Assembly (NCBI GenBank): GCA_013398615.1
Contig: VZSR01000479.1
Coordinates: forward strand, 6,051,105-6,115,104
Direction: 5' to 3'
Length of the DNA: 64,000 nucleotides
Source of the DNA: Brachypodius melanocephalos
Lineage: Eukaryota > Chordata > Aves > Passeriformes > Pycnonotidae
The notes beneath the pieces were generated by a model, which did not search any database, had not been told where the DNA came from, and saw nothing but the letters and a program-made list of their open reading frames with translations. Position numbers and translations under genes: made by a program. Shown piece after piece: positions 22,930 through 33,800 of the stretch. The stretch's first letter is position 1. Each line of letters starts with the position of its first letter.

Positions 22930-24373
22930 AAATCAGCTGTAATTGATCTATGGTTTAAGGGAATTGGCTGAAATAATTTTAGAGATACCTAAAATTTATC
23001 CTTGAAAAGTTATGAAATTGTATAAGGTTGGGAAAAGACAAGCAACAGGGTATTTTTTATCATTAAGGAAAGGAAGAAAATGGGAAAATGTATCCTGTGA
23101 GTTAAACCTAAAATCCTGGGAAAGTACTCCTACACTAGGATAAATATTTGAGAAAATATTTGTTAGCATCAATAAGATAAGGAGGTGAATAAAACTGGCC
23201 TGGATGTCAAAGTAAACTGAGTTTCCTCTGTGGCAATTACAGGTCTTGAGACCGAGGGATAAGCTTGCAGCATCACATCTCTTGACTTAATAAGGGTTTT
23301 GACATTGGTTTCCTTTATAGCCTTAGAAGCAAGTTAAAGAAATATTGTGTAAAAGAAATAATTATGAGGTGGATACAAAATCGGTTGGAAAACTGTTCTG
23401 GTAGTAGCTGTCAATGGTTCTGTGTCAGGCTGGGAGGATAAACTGAGTAGAGGTCTCTGTGATCTCTTTTGGGTCCAGTATTATTTACCACTTTTTAACA
23501 TTTACCATTGTTTACCATTTTAATTAACTATAGATGTTGAAATTAGGCTGCCTATTAAATGTAGCGCGGAAATAAAATTCTCAGCCACCGTAAGAAATTT
23601 AAGAAATGATCTGAAAACAAAGGCTAAATTTAGTCTAGGCAGATGCAAAGTTCTTAGATAAGAACAATCATCTGCACAAAACAGGATGAAAACCAACCAG
23701 TAACACATTTGGAGCAAAGGGCTGGGGGATTATAATGGATTACAAATAGAACATGAGTCAACAATGTCATTCTGCTGCAAAAAAAGGCAAATGTTGCACT
23801 GGCATGTGTAACTGTGAGTAATCCTTCAGCTCTAAGCAGTGCCAGTAAGACCTTGGCTGGAATGCATTGTCCAGATTTGAGTACCAGGCTTCTTGGGTAC
23901 TATGAATCAACTGGAAAGTACCCAGAGAAATGTAACAGGGATGATGAGAGTTGCAGAAAATATCCTCTGTGAAGAAAGGAAGACTGAAGGAGAGGAGCAA
24001 ACCAACAAAACAGCAACAACAAACCAAAACAACCCACAAAAAACCAAAACAATGCACAAACCCTGTTTTCAAATACTTAAAATTAACTGCAAAGTGGAGG
24101 GCTGATTCTATGTCCATTGTGGATACAACAAGGGGGAGTAATTTTACACTGCAGAAAAGAAGATTCATTTTAGCCTTCAAAGTGGCAGCAATATTTAAGC
24201 ATTGGGAGAGATATTTTAAAGAGGATGTCAAGACTCTGTTGAAAGGTGTTCTGAAATATGTTAGACAAATGTCTTGCAGATAATGACCCATGGGTAGCTG
24301 GTCTAGCAGTGGAGAGGGGGAATGGAACCAGCATCCTTCCCAGAATTGCCATTCTAGCACTGTGATTCTGTGA
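22930..24373 (+). mobile_element. Long decayed CR1 LINE (ORF2 3' half and 3' end)
   Basis: About 1.4 kb collinear with the CR1 reverse-transcriptase region and tail. In order: GGCTGAAATAATTTTAGAGA; GGGAAAAGACAAGC; AGTTAAACCTAAAATCCTGG with GGAAAGTACT; the area of 'GACTTCAGCAAGGCTTTTGACAC', here TTGACTTAATAAGGGTTTTG; ATGAGGTGGATACAAAATCG; GGTCCAGTATTATTTACCA; AGATGCAAAGTTCTTAGAT; ACATGAGTCAACAATGTCAT; CCAGATTTGAGTACCAGG; CAAATACTTAAA; and the tail CACTGTGATTCTGTGA. Stops and frameshifts run throughout, so it is dead. It is older than the CR1 tails at 5.2 and 7.2 kb. A stretch at 23999-24061 is replaced by an A/C-rich tract. Confidence 0.82.
23999..24061 (+). repeat. A/C-rich tract inside the CR1 copy
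   Basis: About 60 bases of CAAAC/AACAAC/AAAACC units between the GAAGAAAGGAAGACTGAAGG block and the TTCAAATACTTAAA block of the CR1. The normal CR1 sequence expected at this place is absent. Confidence 0.8.
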
Positions 24374-24649
24374 CTGTATTTTGATTAATGAAAACCAGCT
24401 AATTCCATTGAAATCGCAGAAGAAATGCTGAAGAAAGTATTTCTTAAAATAAATTTCCAGTCAAAGCAAAGAATGGAAAATAAATGAACCAGTATCCTTG
24501 ATAGATGTTTTGGCACCACCTGAAAAAACACAGGTTTTTATTTGAAGGGAGTAATGTTCAAAAACTGCAAGACAGGCACTAACCGTGGTTGTCATGGGCT
24601 TGCAAAAATGTAAACAGGGACTGGCAAAAAGAGGCCCATTTTCTCTGAC

Positions 24650-24695
24650 TGCTTCTCCCTCTCTGTCTTCTCCCTCTCTCTCTCTTGCTTTCTCG
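24650..24695 (+). repeat. CT-rich low-complexity tract
   Basis: About 45 bases of CTCT/TCTTCTCCCT sequence, almost free of A. Confidence 0.75.
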
Positions 24696-26995
24696 TAGTG
24701 TCAGGAGGACTTCCTAGGGATGTAGTACTTGGTGTTAGTAGCTGTTTGTTTTTTTTTTTTTTTTTTCTCCAGACAGGAATAAAAGTTGTGATCTAACCCT
24801 AAGGCTAAAGATTTGAGTGAAAATCAGTTACCTGTTCATTTTCAATTCGTTAGCTAAGATGTGATGACACATACATATTTAGGAACTAAATCTCCCTCTC
24901 CTATAAACCTAAGTGCCCAGGTCATCAAAACACTAAGTGAATCACAGCTATTTGACTTCTTCTTCTCATTGCTTCAAATTAAACACATTTGCATGGAATA
25001 ATATTATTTCTTCTCTAAGCTGATTGTTTGCATTCTAGCTTTGCAGCCTTGGTCATTTGGAAAGTTACTTTAAACTCCTAACTGCTGATGCTAAGCAGTC
25101 CATGGCAAGATGAATAAAAGAAGTTTTCGAATACATTCTGATGCTGTTCTGCACTAAAAATTTCCTTAAGCATGGTATGTTGAAAGTTTGGCGAGTGTTG
25201 ATCTCATTCTGTCTTTCCTCTCTGTGTCCTCTGGTTGCAGTACATCCATGGACTGAACCATCGACACCTGTTTGTGTTCAGCAGTTATTGCCCAACGGCT
25301 TGGAAAGGCTTGTCAAGTTTACATTCACATTTCTTTGAAGTGCAGGCACAGGAAAGCCATACCTGAAGACTGAAATTTTACTTCTTCTGTCCTTCTTGCA
25401 GGGTCTGCTTTCAGGTTTATTCTTTTTTACCCAGGGAAGATCAGTAGCAGCATTGTTTCCTCATGGATGTGCATCCTTGCACTGCCTCTTCTGCTGTAGA
25501 AGGACTCAGGCAGATGAAGTGCTGACCCAAAATGTGGACTTACTAGATTCACTTTAACCACAAGGCAAGGCAGTACATCAAAACCTGCAATATAAGTATG
25601 TTCTGCTCCTGGGATAGCTTCAATTTAAATGCTGAGCAGTTAAATCAGTCTCTCACTTCCCATCTTATGTGTAACAAGTAAACAGAACTCTGTGATGTAC
25701 AATCCTAGTAGAGCAATCCTAGGGATCATTGCATATTACAGCCACCTTTAATGCAATGTAAGTAAGCATTATTGTAATTATTTTTATGTGATCTATCTGT
25801 GTGTTCATGGAGTTTATCCTTTATTTAATTGCTGGAGGTCAAGATTCATTAGAAGAGGCACATATTCCCTAAGAGCAAATGTATCTTTGCTGGGAAGTCT
25901 CCAGCATTGAGACTTGTTTCTGTCTTCAGTGGGGCCTTTGGAACAACCTTTCATATTTAAAACCAGTGAAAGGTTGCTGACATAACCAGAAGTCTGAAAA
26001 ACCAAGAACCTCTGCATTTCATAGTGTTAAATACAGGAGTTTAACAAAAAATCTATAGTTCTCTCTTAGTGGGCCATAAAGCTGCCTAAGGACTCAATGT
26101 TAGCTAAAAGAAATCCAGTGGCCATGATTTGTTAGTCCTGCTCTCAACTCTAGCATATGGTTATAGTTAATTCAGTCTAATCCAATGGATTTATTTATCC
26201 TCAAAATCCAGATTATATTTAGCTGTCCCAAAGAAGATAAAAGTAAAACCATGAAAAGCCATGTTCAAGTGGAATCATAAAAAGCACAAGTCTATTTGAA
26301 AAACACCAGCAGGATGTCAATGTGAATGATATATCCAAGTATCAGAAACATAAATATGTTGGTTGTGATAGTTTAGACATAAAGATTATGAGTTGCTCTG
26401 TTTCTCAGCTTTAGGTACTTCATCAATAGAACTCCTAAATATGATATTGCTATGTGCTGGCTATAGGCTGTGCTTGGTTTCTCCCCTTCCCAATTGCCTG
26501 ATATATTTTGATCCTGGCTTCATCATTATTCTGTTGCAAGAAATGGGACTTGATATTTAGGGAAACATTATTCATTTTCCTTATGTTTCTACTTCTGAGC
26601 TGCTTTTTCATGAAGTGCCACTTCCAGTGTATTTTCCTACACAGGGCCGTGGCAATAACATTTTCCCACTGCCTATAAATAAATTAAGTATACTGTGGCT
26701 CGAAAGAGAAATTGCTATCAGCTGGTGTTCCACTACCTACAAAACATTTTATCTTCTTTCAGTTTCAGTTAATTTGCTGTCCCTTGATTTTGCAGGGGAA
26801 GTTGTGGTCCCTGTTGGTGTCGTGCGGTGCATTTGTGAGCAGCGTGCTTGATGTACGGAATTGTCACAGGCACCCGGTGTGGAGAGCTCTGCTCCGGAAA
26901 GTGCAGTGGAGATGAACTTTTTGGCAGATGAAGGTGTTGATACGATTTGGAAGTAGGCCTGTTTGTATCAGTCAGGCACTTCGTTTTCAAGACAG

Positions 26996-27013
26996 AAAAA
27001 AAAAAAAAAAAAA
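26996..27013 (+). repeat. Poly-A run (18 A)
   Basis: Uninterrupted A run after GACAG. No retroposon body is recognisable upstream. Confidence 0.85.
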
Positions 27014-30000
27014 TTTGGAGATGAAAGAGGAGAGAGAGGCCCACCTGTCTAGAGGAAGCAGAGAGCCCAGACTGAGGAATGCACTCTATATATTATGGCT
27101 TTTATAAGAATGTAACAAGTTAGCTTCTCTTCACAGGCTGCAGTTTTAAAGAAAGGACATAGTTGCTTAACTTTTCTCATCTGCACAGTTATCCAAAAGC
27201 TGGAGGTGGTTCATTGTGTCTGTGGTTCAGATTAGGAAGCCACTCTGAGGTCCAGCTAAGCCTAATTAACCTTCGGGGAGCTCAAGTTAGGTGGGACCAG
27301 GTGCAAATGAGATGTACACAGGGCCTCTTTTGGGCACTGATCTCAATTGAGACACAGCTCATGTTAGTTATACACAAGATACTTGGAAATTGCTTTATCC
27401 ACATTTTCTGAAACTATAAAGAAAAACTAATTCTGCCAGGCTTTCAAATGAAGACAAGAACATGGAGGAAATGTGTGACATTAAATAACCATGACAGATG
27501 TCCCTTAACCAGGAGGGTTCTCCTGGAACACACTCCTCAGCCTTTGTGTCATCTCTGTGTAGGCCAGAGTATTTGAAAATTACCCAGTTTCATTAGGAAA
27601 AAGGGTGTGTTGGAACAAATCTTCAGGAGCTGGAAACTTGTGGTAGCGTCCCTTTTACTGTTTTGAGTTGGGAAGGGATGAGGAAGAAAGAGAATGCTGA
27701 GAGAAGCAAAAATAAAGTATGCAGTACATGATGTTGAATACTTTGAAAAAGGATCAGGTAGATTAATAATGGATTTTTTGTATGGCAGTCCCCTGGCATA
27801 GCTGATTTTTGCCTGCCCGTTAGTATGCTGTCTTTTTCATCAATCTAGTAGAGAGAAAAGAGCCTTTTGCTTGCTTTTCTGAAATAACAGGAATTCTGTG
27901 ATCTCTGTACAGGTTTTAATTTTTTTTTTTAATTAAAATATTGAATCCATACCCTCGAGACCTTAGGATAATGAAGTTTTTATCTCACTTTCTACTTATT
28001 ATTTCTACTATTCAGTGAAAGGGGGGATGGGGTTTCAGGAGGTTGCTGGAGCAAGGTAGTACAGAATGGAAATAGAGCTTTTTGCGTGGTGGAGAAGGCA
28101 AGGATTGAAAAATTAAAGGTATATCTGGAGCAAAGGTGTTTTTTGTGAACAATTTTATTAGTTTTAGGGATCTCTATTCTAAAGTCTATTTCACTATCTC
28201 CCTCCATGTGTTTGTCCAGTACATTGGCACAAAAGGAAACTATTAAAAATGAAAGTCTGAAATATTTACAAGCTTGTTTTGTTTAAGGCGCTAAATAATT
28301 ATGAGAGGCCGTTCTTGTATGTCAACAATTTCCTCAATGACAAGAACACTTAGTTTGAGAAAGTAATTTTTGGTATGCTCACTAAATAAAAAAGTTCATT
28401 AAAATCTTTGTAGGGTCTGTAGTAGGGAGCTAATTACAATGTTTTTACTTATATTTCAATTATGGTAGCTGTGAATTGACAAGTATTTTAATAAAACTTA
28501 GTAGCATTTATTTTCGACCAAATGGTGTGAATTTAAGTGACATATCTGACACATAAAGAGCCTAGGGTTGGATATGTGTGGTGAATGGATTTTATTTTAA
28601 TGAATTATAGTGTAATTTTCATGTCTTAGCAATTAAAGTTGGGCATTAACTCTAAATTCGTTAATTCCTTTACATCCTTTTTTTCTTTGGGAGAGGACAT
28701 ACTAAAAATTCCTTTTAAGCTTATAAAACTGGAGGGGGTGTATGACAAATAGATTTAAACCGGATTACCGAGGGGCAGAACACAAAGGCAGAATCACATC
28801 AGTGTCAAATTCTGCCCTCAATTACAGGCTCCTTGGAGAAGTTACAGTGATTTAATTTTGGCTGAGACTTGCATAACTTGGATGGAAAATGCATGTTCAT
28901 TGGGTGTTTCTCTTTTCCAGTCATTCCGATATAAACCTGGCTACTGGGCATTTGTATCACGTGCATTTTCCTGTCCATGTAAACAGCATTGCAATATGAC
29001 AATACTTGAGCTAATCTGGTCCGAATTAACTGCTTCTTAAGCTTTCATTAATTGTTTAGCTTGTGAATTTAGGCCATTTCTCCTCTGTCAGATAAAAGTA
29101 CTAAGGTGCAAAAGGAGTGTTGATAATGTGGGTAGAATTGTTTAACACTTGGGGGGGATTTTAGGAAGCCACCTTCTCCTCTCCTGCCTTCCCTTCACAC
29201 AATAGCCAGAACGGTGCTCAGAACCCTCCATCAGTTCTGCTGAGGGCTTTTGGGAGAGGTGACCAGCAAACCTTGTGGGCTCCTTACCTCTCTCATGTTT
29301 GGGTGGGTTTATTGTAGTGTCTGAGGTATCTGACTTCATTCTTCAAATGCTTATAATGGATTTGCAAGAATTCTCAAAGTGAGTAAAGCAGGTGAAGCAG
29401 AAGGATTCTGAGTGCATCCACCATTTTGTAGTTTTGCTGTTCCGTGCTGTTTTCTAGGGCACAGTTTCAGAGCAGAGACTGAAAAAGTGTCAGTGGTCCA
29501 AACATGAAAAAATGAGCATGTGACCAGATCTGGCTTCCACAGTTCCCTAGAAAATATGCCATAAACAAGGGAAGTGCAGATCCAGAGGGGAGCGATGAGC
29601 TCAGCATGATCCTGAAGTCTGACAGTTCTGTTCTTCTAAACGCTGTCTGATGCTGTTATGTGCTGAGTCCTTCTACTGAAGCAATTTCACACCTCATCTG
29701 CTAGAGATGAAAATGGCAGGGAACAAACTATAAATCCAGCTAAAACTTAGTTTAGTAGATATATCATCCTATCAGAATCTTTTCATATAAATAATTAGTT
29801 CATCACCTCCTCAATCCACTCAGCTTGCAAAGCTTTGGAAATGACATGGTGTGTCATTATCTCAAGAATCTTGAGGAATTAAGTAAACCTCTTCCCCCAA
29901 GACAGCATCAACCCTATCTGCATCACAACTGATGTTTCCTCACTGTCCACAGTCTCTCCAACAATTTATTCTGGTATTCTTAACCATTGGAAATTTGTCA

Positions 30001-30486
30001 CCTGAACGTCCTTTTTCTGCAGTTTAGACCTTTGTATTGAAAACTTTCATGTTGTGTGCCACTGGTGAGACAAACAACTGGATGTCACCTTAAATTTAGT
30101 GGCTTTTTGTTTGCATGAAGACTTGTTATGTTTCCTTTCAGTGCTGTCATCTTAACCACAGATCTGTGAATTCTTCCTCCCAGATCATTTAGTGGCCTCA
30201 TTAGCCTCTATCAAACGGGTCAGAATGAGGTATTTCATATAAAGCAAGAGAGCAGATACCAAGAAATCAAGGGTTTGGGAACTAGAAGGCCATCTTCTGT
30301 GGCTCATGGTACAGGCGTCTTGGTTCCAGCTGGGACAAAATTAATTTTCTTCCTGGTAGGTGGTTTATTCAGCTTCTCACCCCAGCAGCAGGGAGGCTGT
30401 GGGGACACAAGGAGCTGGCAGGGGACACAGCCAGGATAAGGGACCCCAGCTGACCCCAGGGATATTCCAGACTACATGAGACCAGG

Positions 30487-30512
30487 CTTAGGGTATAAAC
30501 TTAGGGTATAAA
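30487..30512 (+). repeat. Tandem duplication of the LTR TATA segment
   Basis: CTTAGGGTATAAA (30487-30499) is repeated exactly at 30500-30512, giving two TATAAA boxes in the position where related LTRs have one. Confidence 0.85.
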
Positions 30513-30591
30513 CAAAGCTGGTCAGGGGCTGCTACTGAGGAGATGGTCAGGCTTCAATCAGTGGGAGAAGTTGCATTTTGCATCACTTGAG

Positions 30592-30673
30592 TAATATTAC
30601 AATTATTACCATTATTACTACTACTGCTATTATTATTATTCTTATTATTGTCATTATCATCATCATCATCATC
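30592..30673 (+). repeat. (ATT/ATC)n microsatellite inside the LTR
   Basis: About 80 bases of ATT, ACT and ATC triplets ending in a clean ATC run. It forces a poly-isoleucine open frame at 30578-30775 that is not a gene. Confidence 0.9.
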
Positions 30674-30806
30674 CCTTCCTTCTCTGTTCTGTTAAATGTC
30701 TTTATTACAACCCATGGATTTTTTTCTCTTCTTCCCTATTCTCTCTCCCATTTCAGTGCCAGGGGCAGTGAGTGAGTGGCTGTGTGGAGTTCAGCTGCCG
30801 TGGTGA

Positions 30807-33800
30807 CATACCCGTGAATTTCCATGTGTGTGTGGAACAATCTGTACATCCAAGGGCACAGGGGTGAATGTATTTGGTGCTGTTTCTGCAAGCTAGCAGG
30901 ATCAGAGAAGCAAGAATCTTACGCAGTAGGATTTGAAACAGCACTTTCACGTTCAGCTCTTTCCAGCTGCACATGGTGGTTTAAAAGAGATTCTTGTCAC
31001 ATCTTTCCAAGGTACCACAGTGGTTATGTAATTGCTATCATGAAGAGATGCTGATATGTTTTCCAGAGATCACACCAGGTGTTTTATGGTTCCCAGTTCC
31101 TTACTGCTAGGGCCTCTGGCCATGGGAGTGTGTGTGGGTGTGTGTTAAGATGTTAATTATGCAGTGTGTTGATAAAACTTGCACATGCAATTGTGGCTGT
31201 AACAAGGTTAAGGCAGGGCAGATACACTACCTGTAACTTTCCTCTTCCCCACCTTTTTCACCCTGTGTATTACTCAATGTGTTAAGGGTCTGTAGAGGGC
31301 TGGAATCTGTTTTTTGCTGTTGGACTGGTTGACTGCTGGCATTATGAAGTTGGCACAATTGCCAGAATTCAAAATTTGCTGAGATTCTTTAACACCTCTG
31401 CAAAGGTCTGTGATGCCAAACGTGGCTGACTTCAAACCTGAGCAGGTACTGCCGCTCTCCACTCCTCTTTCCTTGTTCCACTTGTTTTGTGTGCTCTGAA
31501 TGTGCAGAGAACTGAGGCAGCACTTCACATGGGCACCCTGCTGTAAAGCTGCAGGCATGAAATCTGGGAAGGTTTTCCCAAACTGGACTAGAAGTCACTG
31601 AGACACATAGAGTATCAGTCTGATGGAACGAACAGCCCAGCAGAATGTTGTTTATCATGACTGCTCGTGTTTCATTTGACTGTTTTAGACATTTAAATCC
31701 TTGACCCAGTACCTGCAGTTGAACAAAATATGTCTAATCTCTCATCCCTATAAACCTCGCTGCATGTAAAATTAAAGAGAACTTGGGCATTTCCTTCTTG
31801 CACTTCAGACTTTTTCTAGGATTGTATCTCCCATAAATAACACAACCCAGTGTTTTTACTTCCCATGGTTTTCACTAGACCCTCCAATTTTCAGTTTGAA
31901 ACAAATGGTGTTTCCACATTGTTTGAAACAATTTCAGCCTCATTGCTTTCATCTGGTCAAATAATCCTTTAATCCATGCTTAGAACCAATTTATCTTTTA
32001 TTTTTTTAGTGTTTTTCTTAGTGGATGCTTATATTATGCTATGGTAGTGCAGATAAAGTATGATTGATCAGTTAATCAAATGAGATTTATTACTGGTTCA
32101 TTAATTCTGGCTACGTAGATGATTAAAAGTACAGATTTTCACACCTAGGGCCAGTGATTTTTTTTATAATATGGATTTAGAATATATTTATGCAAGCAGA
32201 AAATTGAATCAACATTAGCATCAGTGCATTAAATTACAGGATTTTATTAGAGAAGAATTTCCTTATAACAGTAGATATAGATCTGGGGGAAAAAAATGAG
32301 AATTACCATGAAAAGTTTTTCATCTTTAAATTACAATTTGATCTTTAAAATACTGTGCATGTTCAAAATCATTCCTTTTGCATGCTGGATACCATTCCTA
32401 TGTGATTTATGTGTTCTCAGCATCCACATCTCTCTGAATCATGAGATGCTCCTGATGATTTGGTTTATGTGCTTTGATTTCTGCAGTCTGAGTTAGTATG
32501 GTCTCCTGGATCAAACTAAATAAAAGGAAGAAAGGTGAGAATTCTTTGCTATGTGGAGGACTGACTTTTTTTCTACATTACAAACAAGTGAAACATAAAT
32601 ATGACAAATAACTGTTACCTAAACCTGACTCAGGGCAGCAATATTGTGATTGAAGAGTCTGCACAGCCTCTTTGTCTCTTTCTGGCCATTTTGGGAAGTT
32701 CACAAGACTGGTCTCTAACTGTGAATCCTGCCTGTCAGAGAGAAGTAAATATGCTTCATCCCTGGAACATTCATATACTAGTAATCTGACCCTTGTGATC
32801 ATCATCTTTTCTGCCAGATGATAGCATATCTGTTGGGAAAAGTGCTTTTGCAGACAACTTAAACTGTTTAATAGGTTTAGTTCATGAAAAAGCAAGTTGG
32901 AGGGCAGTGGTTTGTGTAGTATAAATTCCTTCTGCTAAGGCAACTTGGACTGCTGAAGCAACTTTAAAGAGGAAAGTTATAAAAATAACTGCTAAAAGTA
33001 AACACAGATTAATTCAAATTAGAAATTATCCTCACGTTTTTAGAGAGTGCAACTAAAATATGCACCTTTTCTCTAATAGAAAACAGCCATAGAAAGTTAT
33101 AGAAGATTATTTAAATCCCCACTCCTGGAATTTCTCATAGCAATGCACAGACCATGAGACAAGATGATCTAATAGTTAATTCTATCCTTCACAGCCCTGA
33201 ATGAATCTCTTCCCTAACTCCATTAGAAATCAGATGGAGAACCATGGTATAAAGTTTTGTTTTCCACCTCTAATGCTATCTTCTTAAGAACCTGGGATGA
33301 GATCATATAAACTGAGTTTTAGCTGTGTGTGCACATAATTGGAATAATAGAATTTTCTTTTTCTCTCCTCCCCTGCTTAGTTTAAATGTTCACATGTGTG
33401 ACCTCCATGAATTGTGTACTCTACAGTTCTTTACTGGGACTGCCCTGCTAGTTTCAGCAGAACTACTCAGGGGGGGAAAAAAAGAAACAATTGCAAAAAT
33501 TCTCATCCCTTCTCTTCCCATGTAGTCCATCATCCTTCTCAGGTTCTGCCCCTGTGATGGTCCCAAGTACCAAATCAGGAGTCAAGGTTCAGTGCTCATT
33601 AATCAGTGTCCAGTAATGAGGGAGTTATGAGCTGACAGAAAGGGGGGAGCAGGAACCCCTGCAGGTGGTGGTGAAGCAGTCACTGCCAAGCCAATTGCCA
33701 TTTCACAGCCTCCCTTCTTCCCTCAGCCACCTGCTCACGCTGCCCTTTACTGATCAGTGCCCACAAGCTTCCCCTGAGGAGGAAACCCTCCTGTTTGTCC

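Larger units (their letters stand above)
24374..30307 (+). other. SPOCK1 downstream intron, second part
   Basis: No exon that I can support. It holds a CT-rich tract (24650-24695), a strong but isolated acceptor-like T run (24749-24766), an A run (26996-27013), a short CpG-containing patch with splice-like edges (26796-26933), and an exon-like 58-nt stretch (28921-28978). Confidence 0.45.
30308..30806 (+). mobile_element. Avian ERV solo LTR (probably ERVL class), decayed
   Basis: It carries, in order, the blocks of a common avian LTR: CAGCTGGGACAAAATTAATT with TTCTTCCTGGT, GGACACAGCCAGGATAAG, GACCCCAGCTGACCCCAGGG with ATATTCC, a TATA region, TGTCTTTATTACAACCCATG, TTCTCTCTCCCATTTCAG, and GGGCAGTGAGTGAGTGGCTG with TGTGGAGTTCAGCTGCCG. 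The canonical poly-A signal position reads GTTAAA, so it is probably inactive. The end of the usual LTR (the GGGTTAAACCACGACA area) is missing. No internal retroviral sequence lies beside it, hence a solo LTR. The class is inferred from memory of avian LTRs. Confidence 0.78.

Noticed and set aside
23767..24360. 197-codon minus-strand frame
   Set aside because: It lies entirely antisense within the decayed CR1 copy; an accident of repeat composition.
24749..24772. Very strong polypyrimidine tract and CTCCAG acceptor
   Set aside because: No open frame with a suitable donor follows; probably a T-run microsatellite that mimics an acceptor.
25241..25340. Possible exon after CTCTGGTTGCAG
   Set aside because: Good acceptor and a short open frame, but no credible donor and no similarity to SPOCK1.
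30578..30775. Poly-isoleucine frame
   Set aside because: Translation of the ATT/ATC microsatellite inside the solo LTR.
33110..33240. Possible old CR1 end (AAGATGATCTAATAG words)
   Set aside because: Only one short word matches, and the flanks do not follow the family order.
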